From NCBI GenBank assembly GCA_016871575.1, contig VHCW01000019.1, positions 1 to 58,615 on the forward strand: a stretch of 58,615 nt of DNA, read 5' to 3'. This DNA comes from Verrucomicrobiota bacterium. Lineage in GTDB: Bacteria; Verrucomicrobiota; Verrucomicrobiia; Palsa-1439. The notes under the pieces were generated by a model that was given only the letters and a program-made list of their open reading frames with translations, ran no database searches and was not told where the DNA came from. Positions 53,768-58,615 of the stretch are shown here, piece by piece (within the stretch, counting starts at the first letter, position 1; every line of letters starts with the position of its first letter). The translations under genes were made by a program, and so were the position numbers.

Positions 53768-53958
53768 GCGTGTTTGCTCTTCATGCGGTCGGCTATGGCA
53801 CGCTGAATTTGCTCCGGCGACCAGTTGGGATTCCGACTGCGCAGGAAGGTCGCCAAACGTTCACGCGCGAAATCAAACATGCTGAACGCCATTTGCAGTC
53901 TGCCAGCAATACCCAAGCGCCGCAGACTCTCGGTCTGCCTTTGTTCGATTTCTGTCAT
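53764..53958 (-). CDS. 64-residue partner of the nucleotidyltransferase-like protein
   Basis: Begins MTEIEQRQTESLRRLGIAG, then MAFSMFDFARERLATFLRSRNP and WSPEQIQRAIADRMKSKH; helical and basic at the end. I have seen comparable small genes preceding NTase-fold genes but know no function. The stop overlaps the partner's ATG, and the start lies 4 bp after hom. The tight pairing of a small and a larger gene with overlap is the layout of toxin-antitoxin modules. Confidence 0.6.
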   Translation of the reverse strand: MTEIEQRQTESLRRLGIAGRLQMAFSMFDFARERLATFLRSRNPNWSPEQIQRAIADRMKSKHA

Positions 53959-53962
53959 GGCG

Positions 53963-55267
53963 CTACTCGAAACTTTCCACGCGCAAGACCACGGTCTTGT
54001 CTTTCACCACGTCGAGATGGTCAATCTTCGCCACGGCGTCGCGCACCGCCCGGTCCTTCGCGGTGTGCAACATCATGATCAACGGCACGATATTGGTTTC
54101 CGATTCGCGTTGCAACACCGACGCGATGCTGATCTTCGCGTCGCCAAGCACCTTCGAAATCTTCGCAATCACACCCGCGCGATCCGCAACGGTCAATCGC
54201 AGGTAGTAACGCGACTCCACTTCGTCAATCGTCCGCAGCTTCGCGTGCAGCCGGTGCGACACAAACGCCGGCACGCGCCCGACGCTGCCAAACTTCAGGT
54301 TCAACGCTGCATCGGCGAGGTCGGCGATGACCGCGCTGCTGGTGGCGTCGGCCCCGGCGCCGCGCCCGTAGAACATCGTGTCGCCCACCACGTCGCCGCG
54401 CACCGCCACGGCGTTGAAGACGCCGTTGACGCTGGCCAGCACGTGCCGTTGCGGAATCAACGTGGGATGCACGCGCACTTCGACGGCGCCGTCGGTTGAC
54501 TTGATGATCGCCAGCAACTTGATGGCGTAGCCCAGTTCGCGCGCGACCTGGATGTCCATTTGCGAGACGTGACGGATGCCCTCGACGTACGCGTTGTCGT
54601 AGCCGGTCCAGAAACCGTGCGCGAGCGAGGCGAGGATGGTCGCCTTGTGCGCCGTGTCAATGCCGTCAATGTCCAGCCCCGGATCGGCTTCCGCGTAGCC
54701 GAGTTTCTGCGCTTCGGCGAGCACATCGTTGAAATCTTTCCCCTCCGCGCTCATGCGGGAGAGGATGTAGTTGCAGGTGCCGTTGACGATGCCGTAGATG
54801 AGTGGGAATTGGTTGGCGACGAATCCCTCGCGCAACGCCTTGATGATCGGAATGCCGCCGGCGACGCTCGCCTCGTAGAAGATGTTTGTTTTGTTCTTTG
54901 CCGCTGTCGCGAAAATCTCCTCGCCGTCATGCGCGAGCAACGCCTTGTTGGCCGTGACGACAATCTTGCCGCGCCGCAGCGCATCGAGGATGAGCGTCTT
55001 GGCAAACCCGGTGCCGCCGACCAGTTCCACGACGACCGGCACGTCGGGGTCAGCGAGCAGTTGTTGGGCGTCGGAAGTCCGGGCGTTTTTCGGCACGGGC
55101 AGCGCGGCGAGGCGCGCGGCGTCCTTGTCGCATACCCATTTCAGGTTCAACCGAATGCCGATGCGCTCGGCGATGAGGCCGGCGTTGCGGGTGAGGTTCT
55201 TCACCACGCCGCCGCCAACGATGCCGGCGCCAACGAGACCAATATTCAATTGCGGGAAAGTGCTCAA
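53963..55267 (-). CDS. hom: Homoserine dehydrogenase
   Basis: 434 residues from a TTG start. It reduces aspartate semialdehyde to homoserine. The Rossmann motif is IGLVGAGIVGGGVV. Substrate and catalytic signatures are the stretch from GTCNYILSRM to LGYAEADPGLDIDGIDTAHK, with Asp/Lys in the latter. A C-terminal ACT domain (about 350-434) gives feedback control. No ATG fits: TTG at 55267 (or 55249) starts just before the conserved NIGLVGAG; a GTG at 55351 would add 28 unconserved residues and run into the neighbouring gene's promoter. A promoter 10 bp upstream supports 55267. Confidence 0.94.
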   Translation of the reverse strand: MSTFPQLNIGLVGAGIVGGGVVKNLTRNAGLIAERIGIRLNLKWVCDKDAARLAALPVPKNARTSDAQQLLADPDVPVVVELVGGTGFAKTLILDALRRGKIVVTANKALLAHDGEEIFATAAKNKTNIFYEASVAGGIPIIKALREGFVANQFPLIYGIVNGTCNYILSRMSAEGKDFNDVLAEAQKLGYAEADPGLDIDGIDTAHKATILASLAHGFWTGYDNAYVEGIRHVSQMDIQVARELGYAIKLLAIIKSTDGAVEVRVHPTLIPQRHVLASVNGVFNAVAVRGDVVGDTMFYGRGAGADATSSAVIADLADAALNLKFGSVGRVPAFVSHRLHAKLRTIDEVESRYYLRLTVADRAGVIAKISKVLGDAKISIASVLQRESETNIVPLIMMLHTAKDRAVRDAVAKIDHLDVVKDKTVVLRVESFE

Positions 55268-55276
55268 AGCGCGTGC

Positions 55277-55305
55277 AAAATAGCGGTCAGAGGCCGATGG
55301 CGCAA
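55277..55305 (-). promoter_or_regulatory. Probable promoter of the hom-lysC-gltA unit
   Basis: Read on the minus strand: TTGCGC (55305-55300), 17-bp spacer, TATTTT (55282-55277). Transcription would begin at or just before the TTG start at 55267, again giving a nearly leaderless message. Confidence 0.45.
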
Positions 55306-55362
55306 CAGAAAAACCATCGCCACGATGCCGTGAACATGTTACAACAACCACACAGGTATGGT

Positions 55363-58300
55363 ATGAACATGATAATCATGATTGTGCTCGGTGCCACCGT
55401 GTCGCTGGCGCAGGACGCCCAGGACGCGATGCGTCAGATGCTCGACGCGCCCTTGCTGTTCACCAAGCACCATTCTTACACCGGCATCCACATCTACGAT
55501 ACCTGTTACAAATGGCCGCCGGGCGGCGGCGGCATTTACGTCTTGGAAAATCCGTCGGAGGCAAAGGAAACGTGGAGGATTCGTCCTGTGATAGATGAGG
55601 GCACGCCGGGCACGCTCGGTGTCGGCGTGTATAACCACCCGGAACTGTCGTGGGATGCAAAGAAGGTCATCTTCTGTTTCAAGGGTGAACCAGAAGGCAG
55701 CACGAGCATTTACGAGATCGGCATTGATGGGAGGGGATTGCGACGGATCACGGACCCTGCGCCGTCGTGTGATCTTTACAAAGGCAAGTTCAAAGGCCAG
55801 CACGACTTCGCCCCTGCTTACTTGCCCGATGGGCGTATCGTGTTTCTTTCCACACGTGCAAGCGGTCTCGTGCCCTGCAATAACACCGGCGTCGCCATCC
55901 TCCACGTGATGAACGCCGACGGCTCCGGCATCCGGCCAATCTCCGTCAATAATGTCAACGAGTTCGATCCGTCCATCCTTCCGGACGGGCGCATCCTGTT
56001 TGGCCGTTGGGAGTACGTGGACAAGAACGCGCTCACCATCCAGTCGCTCTGGACGATGAATCCCGACGGCACGCAGGAGACGGCGTTCTATGCCAACAAC
56101 ATGGTTTTCCCGGAAGCGATCCTTGATGCGCGCGCCGTGCCGGGCACGCATCTCATCGTCGGCGCGCTCACCAAGCACAACGCGCCGCCGTACGGTTCGA
56201 TTGCCTTCATTGATCCGCGCGTCGGCAAGAACGACCCGAAGGCGATCACGAACCTTGAAAATCCAGACCAGCCGACCTACGACAAGGGCGCGTCGTGCGA
56301 GCCGTGGCCGTTGTCGAGCAACGTGGTCATCTTCAGCGGCCGCCCGCAAGGCGCAAAACGCAATTGCATCGAGATGATGAATCGCCGGGGCGACCGGTTC
56401 ACCTTGTTGTCCGACCCGGATATCTGCCTTCACTCGCCGATGCTCGTCAAACCCCGTCGTGTTCCGCCGGTGTTGCCAGACACGACCGACCCGTCAGCAA
56501 AGACAGGGCGGTTCTTTGTGCAGGACATCTACAACGGCATGGACGGCGTCGCCCGCGGCGAAGTGAAGTGGCTTCGCGTTCTCGAAGAGACCTCGCGCGT
56601 CAGCGGCAGCAAAATGGGGGGCAGTCCGTTCAACCAGACATTTCTCGTCAGCGCCGCCCTTGCGTTTGGCGCGAAAATCTATCACGGCATTGTCCCTGTG
56701 GACGCGAGTGGTTCCGCCTATTTTGAAGCGCCGTCCGGTCGCGCTCTTTATCTGCAGGCGCTCGATGCCGAAGGCCGGATGCTGCGCAGCATGAGAACGT
56801 TCGTCCAAGCGGCACCGGGGACGATCCGCTCCTGCATCGGTTGCCACGAACCGAAATACGGCACACCCATCAACATGGCCGCCGCGCGCGAGTACCTCCG
56901 CAAACCCCCGTTGAAACTGAAAACGGAATCCTGGGGCACCGGCTACATGGATTACCCGACGATGGTGCAGCCGGTTCTCGACAAACATTGCGTCTCATGC
57001 CACGGCGGCCCCAAAGGCATCGCTGCCGGCCTCGATCTTTCGGGCGGCTGGACCGAGTTCTTCAATATCAGCTACGAGAACCTCGCCAACCGCAACCTCA
57101 CCCAGCTCACCGCCCACTACATTTCCGGCATTGACTGCATGAACGGCACTGCGCTCTGGTCGTCGCAAATCTTCCCCGCCCGCGCCCACGGCTCCGGTGC
57201 CGCGCCGCTGGCCGCGCTGCTCGTCAGCGGACACGAGGACCGCATCCCGAATCTCACACGCACCGAGCGCGACCTTTTGCTCGCATGGATTGACAGCAAC
57301 GGCCTCTACCACGGCAGTTGGGACCAGACCGCCGCCGGTTGCAGGACCGCCGGCTGGAGCAATGTGGTCGCTTCGCTCAAGATGCAGATGAAGGACGCCG
57401 GGTGTATGAAATGCCACTCCAGCTATTTCGAGAACGACTGGATCAATCTTCGCGATCCGCAGATGAGCCGCATCCTTCGCGCCCCGCTTGCCGGCGACCT
57501 CTCGTTCTGCCGCAACCGGGAAGTCACGACCGAGCGCCAACGGATTCGCCTGCTCTGGAACCGGTACGCCCATGCAGTGCAGCCCCCTGAAATGTTTGCG
57601 AAGCGCGAACTGGTCAGGCCCGACCGCTCCGGGGAAGCTGTCATCAGCTTTACCTCCACCAACGACCCCGTGTACGCGAAAATGCTCGCCACCATCCAGC
57701 AAGCCCGCGCCGCCGTACTCGCCAACCCGCGCGTGGACATGCCCGGCGCCGAGATCGAACCCGGACAAAGTCGGATATTCATTCCGCCGCCGTTGCCCGA
57801 CGGCGTGAAACTCGAAGCCCGCGTGAACAACAACGGCGCGGTTCTGTTGACGTGGGAACGCAGTGCCCGCACCATCGGTGTCGAGGCCGAGATTCACCGC
57901 GACGGCGCGCTGCTCGCGCAGACTGCCGCCGGACGTTTCACCGACACCGAGCCGCCCGCCGGCAAACACGACTACACGTTGATCTTCGTCTCCGGCGCCG
58001 ACCGCAGCCAGCCGAGCCACGCCAGTGTCACCGTCCCCGCAGCGTCAGCCAACGATGTGGTTCGCTACAATGGTCACGGCACGTTGCCGCACTGCAAGAC
58101 GTTTGACCTGACGCATCCGCTCACCGTCGAGTGCCGCGTCAAGTTGGAGAAGCCCGGCAAGATGCCGGTCGTGGTCAGTTGCGGCGCGTGGGGAGGAGCG
58201 GGCTGGTTCCTCCAAGCCATCGGCGGCAAATGGCGCTGGTACGCCGGTGGCGTCGTCTGCGACGGCGGCAAGGTTGCGTTGAACCAGTGGACGCATCTGC

Positions 58301-58488
58301 GCGCGACCTCCGACGGCAAAACGCTGCGGCTCTATCAGGACGGCCAGCTTGTCGCTGAGAAAGCTGGTGACATCAAGACCGATCGCTGGCCCGGCGCGTT
58401 GCACGTCGGCCAATACGGTGCGTCCCCCGGCCCCAACTATGAGGTCCACGGCCAGATCACTGACGTGATTATTTCCTCTCGCGATTAG
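55363..58488 (+). CDS. Hydrazine-synthase-alpha-like trihaem protein with C-terminal LamG-like domain
   Basis: 1041 residues. A short signal peptide (about 1-16) precedes a beta-propeller of the hydrazine synthase alpha-subunit type (about 30-430; SWDAKKVIFCFKGEPE, FAPAYLPDGRIVFLSTRA, FDPSILPDGRILFGRWEYVD). Three c-haem motifs follow: CIGCH (491-495), CVSCH (543-547) and CMKCH (681-685). An FN3-like region (about 800-880) leads to a concanavalin-A/LamG-like C-terminal domain (about 895-1035; LTHPLTVECRVKLEKPG) that may bind glycans. Periplasmic or surface redox role, substrate unknown. It is a distant paralogue of the protein at 36823. The last base triplet, TAG, already belongs to the terminal repeat, so the repeat begins exactly at the gene's stop. 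Confidence 0.85.
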   Translation: MNMIIMIVLGATVSLAQDAQDAMRQMLDAPLLFTKHHSYTGIHIYDTCYKWPPGGGGIYVLENPSEAKETWRIRPVIDEGTPGTLGVGVYNHPELSWDAKKVIFCFKGEPEGSTSIYEIGIDGRGLRRITDPAPSCDLYKGKFKGQHDFAPAYLPDGRIVFLSTRASGLVPCNNTGVAILHVMNADGSGIRPISVNNVNEFDPSILPDGRILFGRWEYVDKNALTIQSLWTMNPDGTQETAFYANNMVFPEAILDARAVPGTHLIVGALTKHNAPPYGSIAFIDPRVGKNDPKAITNLENPDQPTYDKGASCEPWPLSSNVVIFSGRPQGAKRNCIEMMNRRGDRFTLLSDPDICLHSPMLVKPRRVPPVLPDTTDPSAKTGRFFVQDIYNGMDGVARGEVKWLRVLEETSRVSGSKMGGSPFNQTFLVSAALAFGAKIYHGIVPVDASGSAYFEAPSGRALYLQALDAEGRMLRSMRTFVQAAPGTIRSCIGCHEPKYGTPINMAAAREYLRKPPLKLKTESWGTGYMDYPTMVQPVLDKHCVSCHGGPKGIAAGLDLSGGWTEFFNISYENLANRNLTQLTAHYISGIDCMNGTALWSSQIFPARAHGSGAAPLAALLVSGHEDRIPNLTRTERDLLLAWIDSNGLYHGSWDQTAAGCRTAGWSNVVASLKMQMKDAGCMKCHSSYFENDWINLRDPQMSRILRAPLAGDLSFCRNREVTTERQRIRLLWNRYAHAVQPPEMFAKRELVRPDRSGEAVISFTSTNDPVYAKMLATIQQARAAVLANPRVDMPGAEIEPGQSRIFIPPPLPDGVKLEARVNNNGAVLLTWERSARTIGVEAEIHRDGALLAQTAAGRFTDTEPPAGKHDYTLIFVSGADRSQPSHASVTVPAASANDVVRYNGHGTLPHCKTFDLTHPLTVECRVKLEKPGKMPVVVSCGAWGGAGWFLQAIGGKWRWYAGGVVCDGGKVALNQWTHLRATSDGKTLRLYQDGQLVAEKAGDIKTDRWPGALHVGQYGASPGPNYEVHGQITDVIISSRD

Positions 58489-58615
58489 CCCATTTGTTTC
58501 ACCGTACGAAAGGTTGTGATGGTTTTTCGATTTGATTGAGGCTCTGAACCCTCTGCCCAAGAGTCATCAGCAGTTTCAAAGGACGACGGCCTCTGCGGAG
58601 GCCGCGTCGGGCGGG
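58486..58615. repeat. Right copy of the perfect 130-bp terminal inverted repeat
   Basis: Exact reverse complement of bases 1-130. Its inner edge coincides with the TAG stop codon of the last gene. It contains the mirrored hairpin (58582-58608). See the left copy for the possible meanings. Confidence 0.95.

Noticed and set aside
55268-55351. GTG start at 55351 for hom
   Set aside because: It would add 28 unconserved residues and lie upstream of the likely promoter; the conserved Rossmann start fits TTG at 55267 or 55249.

Overview
The window looks like a complete metagenomic contig from a GC-rich bacterium of the Planctomycetes-Verrucomicrobia-Chlamydiae (PVC) group, most likely a Verrucomicrobiota member. 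The best marker is a 50-residue protein at 47445-47597 that matches the 'small basic protein' family I know from Verrucomicrobia and Chlamydiae. Supporting signs are two very large c-heme proteins of the hydrazine-synthase-alpha-like type, a PQQ/WD-type protein beginning WPCWRGPRGDG, TPR lipoproteins and a GH29 fucosidase. Most genes are core chromosomal genes (rpsB-tsf-pyrH, frr, lon, accA, hemL, nadE, ahcY, folD, gltA, lysC, hom), so this is chromosome rather than plasmid or phage. The outermost 130 bases at the two ends are perfect inverted copies of each other.

Layout. 1-5186: small heat-shock protein, zinc-ribbon protein, two envelope lipoproteins (TPR; LysM-L,D-transpeptidase), accA and a left-handed beta-helix protein. 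5190-13382 (minus strand): a seven-gene unit ppnP-recQ/PRTase-dprA-hemL-ubiX-hsp20-lon, in which recQ, dprA, hemL and ubiX are joined by overlapping stop/start codons. 13383-14269: a gene-free stretch with an imperfect inverted repeat, a (GCAG)7 microsatellite and a strictly 41-bp-periodic array of six units. 14270-18780: accessory region with an FN3 protein, an AT-richer block of unknown genes, two zinc-ribbon membrane proteins, a gene remnant and an SPFH-GYF_2 protein.

18955-25494: an ABC exporter with a secreted partner, a methyltransferase, a membrane/PQQ-like propeller protein and nadE. 25557-32246: rpsB-tsf-pyrH and a GH29 enzyme, a divergent HAD/thymidylate-synthase-like pair, frr and tRNA-Glu(UUC). 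32206-about 36724: a small integrative element whose large serine recombinase gene runs into the 3' half of tRNA-Glu. It also carries a MerR-like regulator, an HTH protein, a conserved small protein and a secreted protein.

36823-42809: an operon of a hydrazine-synthase-alpha-like dihaem protein with a SUMF1-like tail, a beta-propeller dihaem cytochrome and a nitroreductase. 42817-50684: ahcY (minus), then a plus-strand run of HAD, a CutA fusion, TPR, small basic protein, an RsuA/RluB pseudouridine synthase, an SH3 protein, folD and trpG/pabA. 50681-55267 (minus): hom, a small two-gene NTase pair, lysC and gltA. 55363-58488: a second hydrazine-synthase-alpha-like protein with three c-haem motifs and a C-terminal concanavalin-like domain, whose stop codon lies inside the terminal repeat.

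Strongest candidates for new biology: the 41-bp array with its neighbouring orphan gene; the RecQ-phosphoribosyltransferase/DprA pair; the zinc-ribbon/SPFH membrane module; the tRNA-Glu mini-element; and the perfect 130-bp terminal inverted repeat.
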